DNA of 64,000 nucleotides, taken from positions 1,364,001 to 1,428,000 of the forward strand of contig NZ_CP081149.1 of assembly GCF_019665785.1 (NCBI RefSeq), written 5' to 3'. How positions within the stretch are numbered: the stretch's first letter is position 1; each line of letters opens with the position of its first letter. This document shows positions 52,239 through 62,456 of the stretch, piece after piece. A program made the position numbers and the translations under genes. The notes beneath the pieces are model-generated. The model saw nothing but the letters and a program-made list of their open reading frames with translations. It had not been told where the DNA came from and did no database searches. The DNA is from Deefgea piscis (GTDB lineage: Bacteria > Pseudomonadota > Gammaproteobacteria > Burkholderiales > Chitinibacteraceae).

Positions 52239-53257
52239 AATGTTCGATTCCTCAGTGAGATCACTTGGGTGATTTCGCGCGTTAAACGGCCATTGGGCGT
52301 GGTCGCTGCGGTGGCAATGTTTTTTTCCGCACTTTGTAGGCTTAGCGTTAAAGTGACAGCATTGACTTGATCCCACTGCGCATTGCTTAAGCTGCTGGCG
52401 TCCACCCAGCTGGTGCTGCTAGGGATGCGATAGCTGATTTGCATGTCAACGACGCCAGCTGCCATCTCGATGCGTGTGCCATCGATGCCAACGCGATATA
52501 GCGAGCGACCACCGTCTTGGCTGCGGCCATTATTGCCAATATACCAAGTGGACGCCGCCAATTTAGCCACCGTTGAATTGGGCGCAAATTCATATTTACT
52601 GGTCGGCCCACTGCCGCAGTCAGTCGGAAAGGCCAAGTCATTGCTGCAATTGCCTGGAGAAGTGCCGCTGCCTTTGTTATGCACTAGATTGCCCGTGCCA
52701 TTGATATTTGAAACTTGAAAAATGGTGGCATGATCGCTATCGCAGACCATTAAAATATCCCCAGCGGTAATGTCGAAATTACTGCCTGCGAGCTTGATAT
52801 TGGCTGAGCCACCGTTATGGCTTTCGATGCTGTAGGCCGAATCGCTCATACCTTGTAATTGAATCGCATGTGTGCCGCTAATGCGCTGACCAACACCGCT
52901 ACCAAAAGCGGCGGCACTCGTTGCCGTACTCCCAGAAAATCCACGAATCGCCGCCCAGTTGGACCACCATTGTGAAGTTGGATTGTTTAAAACATTGGCT
53001 ACTTGCTGGGTATTGCCGCAGGCAATGACGCCCGTGCCACGAATGGCGCGCTCGAGAAAACTCAGTGCACTGCGGCCACTTTCGTTCACTTGCGACAAGC
53101 CCTCAGAGCTGCGATAACTTTGCTTACTCGACAGTACTACCCCAGACACTGCAGCAATCATCAATAAGGCAATCGCCACGGCAATCATCAATTCGACAAT
53201 CGAAAATCCGCGCTCAGTTACGCATCCCGCTCGAGCGGGTAGTGGTGCTTGGCTCAT
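52235..53257 (-). CDS. pilW: PilW minor pilin assembly protein
   Basis: The 340-residue prepilin has the leader ERGFSIVELMIAVAIALLMI with Glu5 after the predicted cut. A long C-terminal domain follows with the PilW features SSKQSYRSSEGLSQVNESGR and SFLERAIRGTGVIAC. It overlaps pilV by 4 bases at its start and pilX at its end, so translation is probably coupled through the operon. Length and position match PilW of Pseudomonas. Confidence 0.92.
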   Translation of the reverse strand: MSQAPLPARAGCVTERGFSIVELMIAVAIALLMIAAVSGVVLSSKQSYRSSEGLSQVNESGRSALSFLERAIRGTGVIACGNTQQVANVLNNPTSQWWSNWAAIRGFSGSTATSAAAFGSGVGQRISGTHAIQLQGMSDSAYSIESHNGGSANIKLAGSNFDITAGDILMVCDSDHATIFQVSNINGTGNLVHNKGSGTSPGNCSNDLAFPTDCGSGPTSKYEFAPNSTVAKLAASTWYIGNNGRSQDGGRSLYRVGIDGTRIEMAAGVVDMQISYRIPSSTSWVDASSLSNAQWDQVNAVTLTLSLQSAEKNIATAATTPNGRLTREITQVISLRNRTL

Positions 53258-53700
53258 AAAAACACCTCGGTGACGATGGTTTGTTCGCGCTCACCTTGCG
53301 CCGCGCGCGAATCATCCCAGCGTATGGTCACCGTACATAGCGCCGCTTTGCAGTTGACCGCACCGCTAGCGCCTTCACCCAATTGGCTGCTAATGCTGCT
53401 GCGCCAACGATCCAGTACCCCGCTGGCAAAACTGCTGCCAGAGCTGACATCGCTATCTATTGCCAAATTAAACTGACCGTTAATGGCGTTTTCGCGATCA
53501 GCGCGCATTGCGCTCAGGACTGAATTGGTTTGAATCACCGCCATATTGCGCTCGGTCGAGCTTTGATTGTGCTTGAGCGTGGCCAATTGCAAAGCCGCCA
53601 AACCCAATAAACCAACTGATAGCACCACAATCCCAATGAGCACTTCAATTAAGCTAAAGCCTGCTTGTGATCGGGGCGAAGACAATGAGTTTACTGGCAT
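53254..53700 (-). CDS. pilV: PilV minor pilin
   Basis: From the ATG at 53700 the gene encodes 148 residues. The prepilin site reads QAGFSLIEVLIGIVVLSVGL, and the following LAALQLATLKHNQSSTERN is typical of PilV. The start is inside the fimT 3' end (10-bp overlap). The upstream extension of the frame to 53793 has no similarity to pilins. It acts in the pilus priming complex. Confidence 0.92.
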   Translation of the reverse strand: MPVNSLSSPRSQAGFSLIEVLIGIVVLSVGLLGLAALQLATLKHNQSSTERNMAVIQTNSVLSAMRADRENAINGQFNLAIDSDVSSGSSFASGVLDRWRSSISSQLGEGASGAVNCKAALCTVTIRWDDSRAAQGEREQTIVTEVFL

Positions 53701-54254
53701 ACTTTGCTCCCTTTGGTGCTGACTAAACGACTTCCTGCGCCAATCGCAAGCGTCATTAAATTGTCGCTTGGGCGCCCCCAGCTGCACGACCAAATCGACA
53801 TGCTGGCAGCCGCTAAATTGTTATTGTTGTAAGCCAAGCCATCGGCCCCTAAGCGCAGTTGGTTGGCGGTTAAATCGCTGGTGACTTGTATATTGCTGGC
53901 GATGGTGATGACGCCACGGCGGATCAGGCCTTCGTTAGAGATCACTCCCCAATGCAGCCAATTGCCCACCGTGCTAGAGCAAGCATTGGCGGTGGCTGAA
54001 TCAAGCTTACAAAAAGTGACGCTGCGATTGAGTTTGATCGCTTCTGAGCGCGCTAAATTGATGGCGGCAATCAGCTCGTTGTTTTGCGTGGTCAGTCGAT
54101 TGGCGACCATCATTTGGCTGAAATTGGGTGCAGCAATCGCGGTTAAAATCGCCAAAATACTTAGCGTAACCATGAGTTCAATTAAGGTAAAACCCAGTTG
54201 AAATAGCGTCTTAACGCGATGGGTAGTCAGATTGAGATGAAGGTGGCGCGGCAT
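53691..54254 (-). CDS. fimT: FimT/GspH-type pseudopilin
   Basis: The 187-residue product has the prepilin site LGFTLIELMVTLSILAILTA, then NFSQMMVANRLTTQNNELIA and ARSEAIKLNRSVTFC, the conserved block of the GspH/FimT family. FimT proteins bind DNA in some naturally transformable bacteria. It is first in the fimT-pilV-pilW-pilX-pilY1-pilE operon. The ATG at 54254 is chosen; the one at 54281 is also possible. As comEC is broken in this window, FimT-linked DNA uptake may no longer lead to transformation. Confidence 0.9.
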   Translation of the reverse strand: MPRHLHLNLTTHRVKTLFQLGFTLIELMVTLSILAILTAIAAPNFSQMMVANRLTTQNNELIAAINLARSEAIKLNRSVTFCKLDSATANACSSTVGNWLHWGVISNEGLIRRGVITIASNIQVTSDLTANQLRLGADGLAYNNNNLAAASMSIWSCSWGRPSDNLMTLAIGAGSRLVSTKGSKVCQ

Positions 54255-54281
54255 GGTGACTTTGAATTGGATTAACAGCAT

Positions 54282-54829
54282 ATTAGATAATGCTGATGGT
54301 ATTGGTTTGTAGCTTAAATGACTAGTAATTTATTTGTCGTGTCGTCGTTTTAAGGGAAATGCCTAATGCAAATTGCCGCCTGCTGTGGTTTGCATGCATC
54401 AGTTCTTAGTCGTAGCATATTGATCTGTAAGGATTTAGTGGCTGTGAAATCGCGGCAAGGATAATTTGGCGAGCAAGCGGCGTAAATAAGGTGTTAAATC
54501 TTTCTTTTATCTTTCGTGGTTAGTATGGTTTGTGCTTGAGATCACCCTTAGTCAAGACATTGGCTTTATTTTTAGGCTGGTTTTAAAGGCGTAAAGGCGC
54601 GTGCTGAAATGCTATTGATGTGGGTATTTGCTTGTAGGTAATAATAAACAAAGTCTGCAAGTAGATACCCAACATCAATACTGATTTAGCTGGGCGATGA
54701 TCAGCGCATTGCAGTATGCTCTCCCCATGAAAGGGGAGGGCCGAGCGCATTTTGATTTACTACTGAATGGATCACTGCTGGCGCTGAACAAGTCAGCAAG
54801 AATGTGGTACTGGAATTAAGCGAGTAGGC
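54282..54829. other. Intergenic region between pncB and fimT with inverted repeats
   Basis: No gene is seen in about 550 bp. A long imperfect inverted repeat lies at 54613-54680: TATTGATGTGGGTATTTGCT on the left is answered by ATACCCAACATCAATA on the right. A small hairpin CTCCCC-ATGAAA-GGGGAG follows at 54721-54736. The fimT promoter must be near the left end. The hairpins may be a small repeat element or mark the end of another transcript. Confidence 0.5.
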
Positions 54830-56029
54830 TTATTTGATTTTAAAAACGTCACACAAATAATTAAGAAAATTGACGTCTTCACACATGCCTTTGCCCGGCG
54901 TATCGCTGACTTTGGCTACCGGTTGCCCGTTGCAATACACCAATTTCATGACGATTTGTAAGGGTTCTAAGCCGCAGTCATTGGACAAATCAGTGCCAAT
55001 CCCAAAGCCGACGCGTGAGCGCGGGGCAAAGTGTTGGTAGAGCGCAATGGCTTTATCAATATTTAGCCCGTCACTAAACACCAATTGCTTGCTGCTCGGG
55101 TCGATTTTCATTTTATGATAATGCGCGATGATTTTTTCGCCCCACAAAAACGGGTCGCCCGAGTCGTGACGCACACCGTCAAACAGTTTGCAAAAATACA
55201 AATCAAAGTCACGTAAAAACGCATCGGTGCCGACAACGTCGGTGAGCGCAATGCCCAAATCGCCGCGATATTCTCGCACCCAATGCTCGAGCGCATTTTT
55301 TTGAAAATCACGCAATCGTGAACCAAAGCTTTGAAACGCTTGCAGGTATTCATGCGCCATTGTGCCAATTGGCGTAAGGCCAAAGCGTTTGGCGAGTAAT
55401 ACATTACTGGTGCCGCGCATTGCGCTGCTTTGGCTGGCGAGTGCTTGCACCACTTCGGCATGCCATTGCCGAGAAAACCGTCGCCGGGTGCCAAAATCAA
55501 AAAATACAAAAGGATTGGCCAGCGGCGCTTGCGCTGCAAATTGCTGCAAAGTATTGATTTTGGCCGCCAGATGGGCGCGGCCAGTTGCGAGTGCAGGCGC
55601 GAGCTCAAATTGGCGGAAATACACTTCATTGACAATCGACAGCACGTAGATCTCAAACAACATGCAATGCAGCATCGGCCCTTTTACGGTGATGCTCAAT
55701 TGGCCTGGCTGTTGTGTTGATTCGCTGACGCAAATAAAGCGGCGCTGCAGCTGAAATAAACGCAAAAAATCGACAAAATCAGATTTGATAAAACGCAGTC
55801 CTGCCAAATACGCCAGCTCGTCTTCGCTAAAGCGCAGCGTACATAAATGATCAAGCTGAGCGTTAATTTCGGCTTGGCAAGCCGCGAGCGGCAGCGCGGT
55901 GCGATTGCGGCATTTAAACGCGTATTCAGACTGCGTTTGCGGTTGGCTATGCAAGATTTCTTGCATCATGGTGAATTTATATAAATCGGTGTCGAGTAAA
56001 GACTCAATCACAGGCACTAAAGTTGTCAT
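54830..56029 (-). CDS. pncB: Nicotinate phosphoribosyltransferase
   Basis: PncB makes nicotinate mononucleotide from nicotinate and PRPP, the entry step of Preiss-Handler NAD salvage. From the ATG at 56029 the protein has 399 residues (E. coli 400) and starts [20 protein letters not shown]. Typical blocks are [29 protein letters not shown] (with the phosphorylated-His region near), [20 protein letters not shown] and [16 protein letters not shown]. It lies 24 bp after pncA on the same strand, so the two steps nicotinamide to nicotinate to mononucleotide are encoded together. Confidence 0.95.
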   Translation of the reverse strand: MTTLVPVIESLLDTDLYKFTMMQEILHSQPQTQSEYAFKCRNRTALPLAACQAEINAQLDHLCTLRFSEDELAYLAGLRFIKSDFVDFLRLFQLQRRFICVSESTQQPGQLSITVKGPMLHCMLFEIYVLSIVNEVYFRQFELAPALATGRAHLAAKINTLQQFAAQAPLANPFVFFDFGTRRRFSRQWHAEVVQALASQSSAMRGTSNVLLAKRFGLTPIGTMAHEYLQAFQSFGSRLRDFQKNALEHWVREYRGDLGIALTDVVGTDAFLRDFDLYFCKLFDGVRHDSGDPFLWGEKIIAHYHKMKIDPSSKQLVFSDGLNIDKAIALYQHFAPRSRVGFGIGTDLSNDCGLEPLQIVMKLVYCNGQPVAKVSDTPGKGMCEDVNFLNYLCDVFKIK

Positions 56030-56052
56030 GCAAAGATCGCTTTTAAGTTGGA

Positions 56053-56865
56053 TCAATGATCGAGCGCCAGCGCCAAATGGCTGGCGGTTTGCATGCCACG
56101 GGCGCGCATCTCGGTGATAAAAGCTTGCCCTTGTTCGGCAAAACCCGCGACTGGGCTAGTGCAATCGGTGAGTAATAATAATTTATGCAGCTGCGCTTCG
56201 CCCAAGGCGCTGGCTAAATCGCGCACCGTGCTGGCCACACAATGCGATAGCGCTTGGCCGGCAATCAAAATTAAATCGGCCTTGGCTAGCTCGGCCAACC
56301 ACGCGGTATCGGCAGGATTAACCGCATCATTCACATCGGGCACTTCGGCTTGCAGCGCCGAATAATGCTCGCTACGTGGATTGCTGCCTTTATGAATAAA
56401 GTGTAGCGGTCTGAGCGTTTGCCGTTGCCATGCATAGAGCGCGGCGAGTAAGTCGCTTTGCACCGCTTGCCCCCAGCTACCAATCAGGCAATGCTCGGGC
56501 CAAATCATCAACTGATAGCGTTGATTGCGGCTGAGCGCTTTTACATACGCCAAACTGTGCGCTTGCTGCGCCGGATCGCGCGCGCGCCACACGCCGCGTT
56601 CAACATCACTTTGGCTAATCACCGTAAACGGCGCAGGTAATTGGCCTGCGGCATCACACCACCAGCTCGGATGGGCAATATCCACCGGCAAATGCGAATC
56701 AAGCGTGATATGAATTTGGCTGAGCGCTGCGCCTTGCTGAGCCAAAAGCGCGCCAATGCGCTGCAAATCAGCGCTGGCGCCAGCGACGGGCAGCGCTGCG
56801 CCGGCTTGATCGCAAAAGTCATTTTGCGGGTCGATGATGATCAGTTGCACATTGCGCTCAGGCAT
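56053..56865 (-). CDS. pncA: Nicotinamidase-like cysteine hydrolase
   Basis: PncA hydrolyses nicotinamide to nicotinate and ammonia. The 270-residue protein has the catalytic triad of this family: Asp in [10 protein letters not shown], Lys in [15 protein letters not shown] and Cys in [13 protein letters not shown]. The metal-binding region is represented by [16 protein letters not shown]. It is longer than E. coli PncA (about 213) and closer in size to eukaryote-like or larger isochorismatase-family members. The adjacent pncB gene makes nicotinamidase the best call; another amide substrate is possible. Confidence 0.85.
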   Translation of the reverse strand: MPERNVQLIIIDPQNDFCDQAGAALPVAGASADLQRIGALLAQQGAALSQIHITLDSHLPVDIAHPSWWCDAAGQLPAPFTVISQSDVERGVWRARDPAQQAHSLAYVKALSRNQRYQLMIWPEHCLIGSWGQAVQSDLLAALYAWQRQTLRPLHFIHKGSNPRSEHYSALQAEVPDVNDAVNPADTAWLAELAKADLILIAGQALSHCVASTVRDLASALGEAQLHKLLLLTDCTSPVAGFAEQGQAFITEMRARGMQTASHLALALDH

Positions 56866-56990
56866 CGGCGTTCCTTAAACAGAGTCCCCAGCAGGGTGGG
56901 CAAAGCTTTAATCGGCTTGGCAGCATACCTTGAACTCACGCCAAGCGCAGTAAACTAGGCACACTGCGCGATCTGGATCAAGGTTGGGGC

Positions 56991-57025
56991 GGGAATGGGA
57001 ATGGGAATGGGAATGGGAATGGGGA
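56991..57025 (+). repeat. (GGGAAT)5 tract between pncA and sbcD
   Basis: Five uninterrupted copies of GGGAAT at 56991-57020 are followed by GGGGA. The tract lies in the space between the divergent pncA and sbcD genes, about 125 bp before sbcD. Regular GGG runs separated by three bases fit the G-quadruplex pattern. Hexamer repeats can change copy number by slippage. Confidence 0.8.
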
Positions 57026-57145
57026 GTAGGGATTCGTGCAGCTTTAGCTTGGCTTACTGACGGCGGCGGATTGATTCGGTTATATTGGGGCGTTTTGTGC
57101 TGATTTGGCTGCGAGCACATATGAGTGATTCACTTTGGGATAGTT

Positions 57146-58387
57146 ATGCGTTTTATTCACACCTCCGACTGGCATTTAGGCCAAACCTTGCATCATTTTG
57201 AGCGTCGATTTGAGCATCAATGCTTTTTGGATTGGTTGCTGGCGACCTTGGTGACTGAGCAAGCGCAAACTTTACTGATTTCGGGCGATATTTTTGATAA
57301 CGCCAATCCGTCAGCGGCAGCGCAAAAGCAGTTTTATCAATTTTTGCAGCAAGCTAAATCGCGCGTTCCGGCGCTCAATATTGTCATTATCGCTGGCAAT
57401 CATGATTCACCCGGACGACTTGAAATGCCTGCGCCGTTTTTAGCCGAGATGGACGCCAGCGTAATTGGCTTTGTGCCGCGCGATGCGGATGGGCAAATCG
57501 ACGTCAGCCGTTTAGTGATACCACTGAAAGACGCGCAAGGCGTGGCCGCTTGGTGTTTGGCGATTCCATTTTTACGCCCGGGGGATGTGCCGCGCGTTGC
57601 CGATTTAGCCGACGGGCTTGATCCGTATACCGCCGGCATCACTGCGCTCTATCAACAGACTTTGGCGTATGCGCTCAGCCAGCGCCAAGCGGGCCAGCCG
57701 ATTATTGCCTTGGGGCATTGCCATATGGTGGGCGGTGAGGTTTCGCAAGACTCAGAGCGGCCGATTGTCATTGGCGGCAGCGAAGCGCTATCGGCCAAAA
57801 TGTTTGACGCCAATATCGCCTACGCCGCTTTGGGGCATTTGCATTTGGCGCAGTTGGTGGGGCAAGAAGCGCATATTCGCTATTGCGGTAGCCCGATTCC
57901 GCTGTCGTTTGCCGAAGTAGCTTATCCGCATCAAGTGCTGCGCTTTGATACCGAGGGCGAAGCGGTGGTGGATATCACGCCTTTATTGGTGCCGCGCGCG
58001 GTGAATTTATTGCGCATCCCCAAAAAAGCCGCGCCAATGGCTGAGGTGTTGGCGGCTTTAGCAGCGCTGGAATTACCGGCTGATTTAGCGCCAGAGCAAT
58101 TTCCGTTTTTAGAGGTGCGCATTGCGCTGGAGCAGCCCGAGCCCGGTTTGCGCGCGCAAATTGAAGCGGCCATTGAAGGCAAACCGGTGCGACTGGCCAA
58201 AATTGAAACCCGCTTTGCCAACAAAAATAGCACGGCGCTTGAAGATGAAACCTTGCCAGAATTAGCGCAATTGCAACCCGATGCCATTTTTAATCGCCTC
58301 TATCGCAGCAAATATGCCGCTGATGCGCCGCCCGAATTGATGGCGGCGTTGGCCGAATTAATGCTCAATGCAGGGGCGGATGAATAA
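57146..58387 (+). CDS. sbcD: SbcD nuclease subunit (Mre11-type)
   Basis: SbcD is the nuclease of the SbcCD complex, which cuts DNA hairpins and protein-blocked ends. The 413-residue product starts MRFIHTSDWHLGQTLHHFER, the first metal motif. It continues with ISGDIFDNANPSA, IAGNHDSPGRL, ALGHCHMVGG and ALGHLHLAQ, all the calcineurin-like phosphoesterase motifs in order. The ATG at 57146 is preferred to 57125 because it begins the metal motif. Its TAA overlaps the sbcC ATG by one base. The promoter region holds the GGGAAT tract. Confidence 0.95.
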   Translation: MRFIHTSDWHLGQTLHHFERRFEHQCFLDWLLATLVTEQAQTLLISGDIFDNANPSAAAQKQFYQFLQQAKSRVPALNIVIIAGNHDSPGRLEMPAPFLAEMDASVIGFVPRDADGQIDVSRLVIPLKDAQGVAAWCLAIPFLRPGDVPRVADLADGLDPYTAGITALYQQTLAYALSQRQAGQPIIALGHCHMVGGEVSQDSERPIVIGGSEALSAKMFDANIAYAALGHLHLAQLVGQEAHIRYCGSPIPLSFAEVAYPHQVLRFDTEGEAVVDITPLLVPRAVNLLRIPKKAAPMAEVLAALAALELPADLAPEQFPFLEVRIALEQPEPGLRAQIEAAIEGKPVRLAKIETRFANKNSTALEDETLPELAQLQPDAIFNRLYRSKYAADAPPELMAALAELMLNAGADE

Positions 58388-61300
58388 TGAAAATATTAGC
58401 AATACGCGGTAAAAACCTCGCCTCTTTAGCCGGTGAATTTGACGTTGATTTTGAGCAAGAGCCACTTAAATCTGCCGGTTTATTTGCCATTAGCGGCCCC
58501 ACTGGCGCTGGCAAAAGTACCTTGCTCGATGCGCTGTGTATGGCGCTTTTTGAGAGCACGCCGCGTTTACTCAAAGCCGGTAGCGGTAAAACGCTGCCCG
58601 ATGGCACGGACTTAATCACCCATCAAGACGCTGCCAATTTGCTGCGCCGTGGCTGTGCTGATGGTTATGCCGAGGTAGATTTTGTTGGCAACGATGGCGC
58701 GAGTTATCGCGCCCGCTGGAGTGTGCGCCGAGCGCGCGGCAGTATTAAAGGCAGCTTGCAAGCCAGTACGATGACGCTGCTGCAATTGCCGCACATGCAG
58801 CCCATTGGCGGCAAAAAAAACGAAGTTAAAGCCGAGATCATCCAGCGCATTGGTTTGAACTTTGAGCAATTCACCCGCGCGGTGTTGCTGGCGCAAAATG
58901 AGTTTTCGAGTTTTTTAAAAGCCGATGATAACGAGCGCGGCGAGCTACTGGAAACGCTCACCGGCAGCACCATTTATAGCCAACTCTCGCAAGGCGCTTT
59001 TGCCCGCGCCAAAGCTGAGTTGCAAGCGCTGCAGCGGATTAACGATAGACTTGCCGACCAAAAACCATTGAGCGCTGAAGCGCGTAGTGAGCTCGATCAG
59101 GCGGCGACTACGGCTGCGCAAGCTTTAACCACACTGGATACCACGGCGCAGTCATTCAATAACGCGCTGCGCTGGTACACCGAGGCCGACAAACTCACCC
59201 TTGGTGTGAACGCCGCGCAAGTTGCGGTCGATGAACAAAACGCCGCTCACAGCGCAGCGGCCTCACGCCGCGAAACGCTGCAACAACTCGATTTGGTGCA
59301 AGCAGCCCGCCCTTTATTGCTTGATGTGGATCGCATTGCCGCGAGTTTGGCGCAAACTAGCGCGGCTATCGCTGCAGGGCAGCAGCAATTAAGTACGGCC
59401 AATCAGACCAGTGAAACGGCCAATGCCGCTTTGGCGCAAGCGCAAACCCAGCAACTGGCTGCCGAACAAGCGCAAATCGCAGCGGCACCGCAACTGGATG
59501 CCGCTAAAAAGCTCGACACTAGCATCGACATTCGTCAGTCGGCGCAAGCGGTGCTGCACAGTGCGGTGGCGCAAGCCAATCAAGCCGCGCAGCAAACATT
59601 GGCGCAGCACGAACAAAAACAAATAGCGCTTGATGATGGGTATAGCAAGCTAGCTAATGCTGAGCAATGGCTGCATGCGCATACCCAGTATCAAGATTTA
59701 GCCCAGAATTGGGCGGTGTATGCGGTGCAACTGCAACAAGCCGCAGCGGCGCGCACCGCTGCCCAAGGTGCAGCCAGCCAATGCGCTCTATTGACGCAAG
59801 CGCACAGCACGCAAACGGCGCAGCTCAGCGCAGCTAACGCGCAATTGGCAACGGCGCAAATTGCGCTGCAGCAGGCCGAGCAGCAGCGGCAAGCGGCCAC
59901 TGCCCAGCAGGCACAAATCGACATTGGCAGCTTGCCAGCGCAAAAAGCGCAATGGACGCAGCGGCGCGATGATTTAGCCAGTGCCCAGCAGCTTATGCAG
60001 CGCATCAGCGAGTACACGGCGCAGCTAGGCAAATACGCGCAGCAGCAACAAACGCAGCAAGCGGCGCAGGTGCAAACCGAGCAAAACTGGGCTGCATTAA
60101 CGCAGCAGCAACCGCTGATTGCTGCCAGCTTGGCGCAAGCCGAGCGCTCGCTCAAATTGGCCGAAGCGGCGTGTAACACCAACGTTGAGTCGCTACGCGA
60201 TGCGCTGCAAGACCATGCGCCTTGTCCTGTCTGCGGCGCGCTTGATCATCCTTACGTTAGTGCTAATCCGCAGTTGCAAGCGATGCTGGTCAGCTTGCAA
60301 GCCGAAGTCGCTACGCAGCGGCAGCAGCAACAACAGCAATTGAGCTTACACAGCCAATTGAGCGCCGAGCTCGCCAGCATCCAGCGCGCTTTGGCCGAAA
60401 TCCGCCCCGAAATCACTCGCCTTACCACCGCGCGCGATACGCTGCTTTTGCAATGGCAAGCGCACCCTTTGCGGGCCGAAATCAGCCCGATTACTGAGAC
60501 TGAGCAGCCCGCATGGTTTGCCGAGCAACACACAGCATTGCAAACGCAAGCGAATGCCATGGCAGCGCAAGAAGCCGCATGGCAACACGCGCAGCAGGCC
60601 AAAGACGCCGCGCAAGCAGCGCTAGAGCAAGCCCGCCTAGTAGAGCAAAGCCAGAAAGATGCTGTGCAACAATGCCAAAGCGCGTTGCAGCAGATCACCA
60701 CGCAACGGGCTGCCGCGCAAATCGCCGAGCAAGAGCATGCCGCGCGTTGCGCCGCCAGTTTGGCGCAATTGGCTCCGGCTTTACAGTTTGACGCCGATTG
60801 GCAAAGCCGTTGGCAGGCCGATCCGCTGGCCGAGCAAGCCTACTGGCAACAGCAAGCACAGCAGTGGTTGGCGCAATACACCGCGCACGCCAGCGGCTTG
60901 CAAAGCACGGCCTTATTGGCGCAAACGGTGGCTGGACTGCTCGCCACCGCGCAACAAGCTAGCGCCGAGCAGCAGCGCTTGCAAGCGCAACTCAATGCCG
61001 AGCAAGCGGCGTTAAGCGCGTTGCAGGCTGAAAGACAGGCGCTGTTTGCCGGGCACAGCGTAGCGAGCGTTGAGGCGCAATTGGCGCAAGCCTTGCTCAG
61101 CGCCAAAGAGCAGCAAAGCCAAGCCCAGCTCGCTGCACAATCGGCTGCGCAGCAAGTCGTTCGTGAGCAAACCGCGTTAGCGCAAGCTCAAGCGCAACTG
61201 AGCCAATGGCAGCAGCAAGCGCATAGCGCACAGCAGCAACTCGATCAATGGCTAGCCGAGCAGGGGATTGAGCTGGCTGTGCTGCGGCAACGTTTGGCAT

Positions 61301-62121
61301 TGGATGCCGCAGGCTTGGCCAGCGAGCGCGCTGCGCTATTGGCGCTCGATACAGCGCTATTACACGCGCAAACCGTATTGCAAGAGCGCCGTCTGCAACA
61401 GCAGCAACACCAAGCGCAACCGCCCGAGTTCGTCAATGTTGAGGACGCCGCAGCGCTGGCGCAATTGCAAGCGCAGGCCGCAACCATCAGCAGCGAGCAA
61501 GCCGCCGCGCAGAGCACAGCCGCGAGCTTACAATTACAGCTCGCCCAAGACGACGCCCGCCGCAGCGCCGCCGCCGATCTGCTGCTAGAAATCTCCGCGC
61601 AAGAAACCATCCAACGCCGCTGGGCGCAACTCGGTGATTTAATTGGTTCCAGCGATGGAAAAAAATTCCGTAATTACGCCCAGCAATACACGCTCGACGT
61701 GCTGCTCGGCTATAGCAATCGGCATTTGCAGCAACTCTCACGCCGCTACCGCTTGCAAAGGATTAACGACACGCTGGCGCTAATGGTGATCGATCAAGAC
61801 ATGGGCTTTGAGGCGCGCTCGGTGCATTCGCTCTCGGGCGGAGAATCATTCTTGGTCTCGCTGGCGCTGGCGCTAGGCTTAGCATCGCTGTCATCACAGC
61901 GCGTGCGCGTTGAGTCGCTCTTTATCGACGAAGGCTTTGGCAGCCTCGACGCCGACACGCTCAGTATCGCCATGGACGCCCTTGACGGCCTGCAAGCGCT
62001 AGGCCGAAAAGTCGGCGTGATCTCGCACGTGCAAGAAATGACCGAACGCATCGCCAGCAAAATCAGCGTACAAAAAACCGCCGGCGGGCGAAGCGTGATT
62101 AGCGTGATGGAAGGGCGTTGA
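58387..62121 (+). CDS. sbcC: SbcC ATPase subunit (Rad50-type)
   Basis: The 1244-residue protein is the SMC-like ATPase of SbcCD. Walker A (SGPTGAGKSTLLDAL) lies at residues 36-50. Long Ala/Gln-rich coiled-coil arms follow, with a zinc hook CPVCGALDHP at 613-622 in the middle. The ABC signature SLSGGESFLVSLALALGLAS lies near 1147, and Walker B with D-loop (SLFIDEGFGSLDADTLS) near 1178. It is longer than E. coli SbcC (1048), mostly in the coiled coil, which has an unusually high share of Gln and Ala (many CAG/CAA/GCG codons). It is encoded in one operon with sbcD. Confidence 0.95.
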   Translation: MKILAIRGKNLASLAGEFDVDFEQEPLKSAGLFAISGPTGAGKSTLLDALCMALFESTPRLLKAGSGKTLPDGTDLITHQDAANLLRRGCADGYAEVDFVGNDGASYRARWSVRRARGSIKGSLQASTMTLLQLPHMQPIGGKKNEVKAEIIQRIGLNFEQFTRAVLLAQNEFSSFLKADDNERGELLETLTGSTIYSQLSQGAFARAKAELQALQRINDRLADQKPLSAEARSELDQAATTAAQALTTLDTTAQSFNNALRWYTEADKLTLGVNAAQVAVDEQNAAHSAAASRRETLQQLDLVQAARPLLLDVDRIAASLAQTSAAIAAGQQQLSTANQTSETANAALAQAQTQQLAAEQAQIAAAPQLDAAKKLDTSIDIRQSAQAVLHSAVAQANQAAQQTLAQHEQKQIALDDGYSKLANAEQWLHAHTQYQDLAQNWAVYAVQLQQAAAARTAAQGAASQCALLTQAHSTQTAQLSAANAQLATAQIALQQAEQQRQAATAQQAQIDIGSLPAQKAQWTQRRDDLASAQQLMQRISEYTAQLGKYAQQQQTQQAAQVQTEQNWAALTQQQPLIAASLAQAERSLKLAEAACNTNVESLRDALQDHAPCPVCGALDHPYVSANPQLQAMLVSLQAEVATQRQQQQQQLSLHSQLSAELASIQRALAEIRPEITRLTTARDTLLLQWQAHPLRAEISPITETEQPAWFAEQHTALQTQANAMAAQEAAWQHAQQAKDAAQAALEQARLVEQSQKDAVQQCQSALQQITTQRAAAQIAEQEHAARCAASLAQLAPALQFDADWQSRWQADPLAEQAYWQQQAQQWLAQYTAHASGLQSTALLAQTVAGLLATAQQASAEQQRLQAQLNAEQAALSALQAERQALFAGHSVASVEAQLAQALLSAKEQQSQAQLAAQSAAQQVVREQTALAQAQAQLSQWQQQAHSAQQQLDQWLAEQGIELAVLRQRLALDAAGLASERAALLALDTALLHAQTVLQERRLQQQQHQAQPPEFVNVEDAAALAQLQAQAATISSEQAAAQSTAASLQLQLAQDDARRSAAADLLLEISAQETIQRRWAQLGDLIGSSDGKKFRNYAQQYTLDVLLGYSNRHLQQLSRRYRLQRINDTLALMVIDQDMGFEARSVHSLSGGESFLVSLALALGLASLSSQRVRVESLFIDEGFGSLDADTLSIAMDALDGLQALGRKVGVISHVQEMTERIASKISVQKTAGGRSVISVMEGR

Positions 62122-62456
62122 TGCTGGGGTATTGATTGATAGGCATTGATTATAATGCCCTGTAATTAAATACCCTAAGCGTAGGGCGGGCAGCCTTCTT
62201 GCGTAACCCGCCAATCTAGTATCTACAGTACTGATGGCGTGCAGCAATCTGCGGCGATAGGGGACTTGCGGGGAGTGCAGCAAGAATATGACAATGCTTT
62301 GTTTTTGTGAAAGGTTTGTAAGGACGTGGTGTAATATGCCGATGTGATTTTTTCTGGGCTGTACTGCTGCTTGGGCATGGTTTGCTGATGATTTGATTTT
62401 AGTTTTTTTGCACAAGAAGGGCTATCGGTTCAATTTTTGACTCTTGGAAATAAATA
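62122..62456. other. Intergenic region after sbcC with a hairpin repeat
   Basis: CCCTA-AGCG-TAGGG (62173-62186) overlaps a second pairing, GGCGGG/CCCGCC (62185-62212), giving a compound hairpin. It may end sbcDC transcription and resembles short dispersed repeats of proteobacteria. No gene is seen. The 100 bp before 62457 contain T-rich promoter-like DNA. Confidence 0.45.

Noticed and set aside
56991-57025. GGGAAT repeats as a CRISPR array
   Set aside because: Units are 6 bases with no spacers; no CRISPR array or cas gene was seen anywhere in the window.
59389-61741. Many long open frames antisense to or out of frame with sbcC
   Set aside because: They are by-products of the Ala/Gln-rich coding sequence; sbcC has all expected motifs across this stretch.
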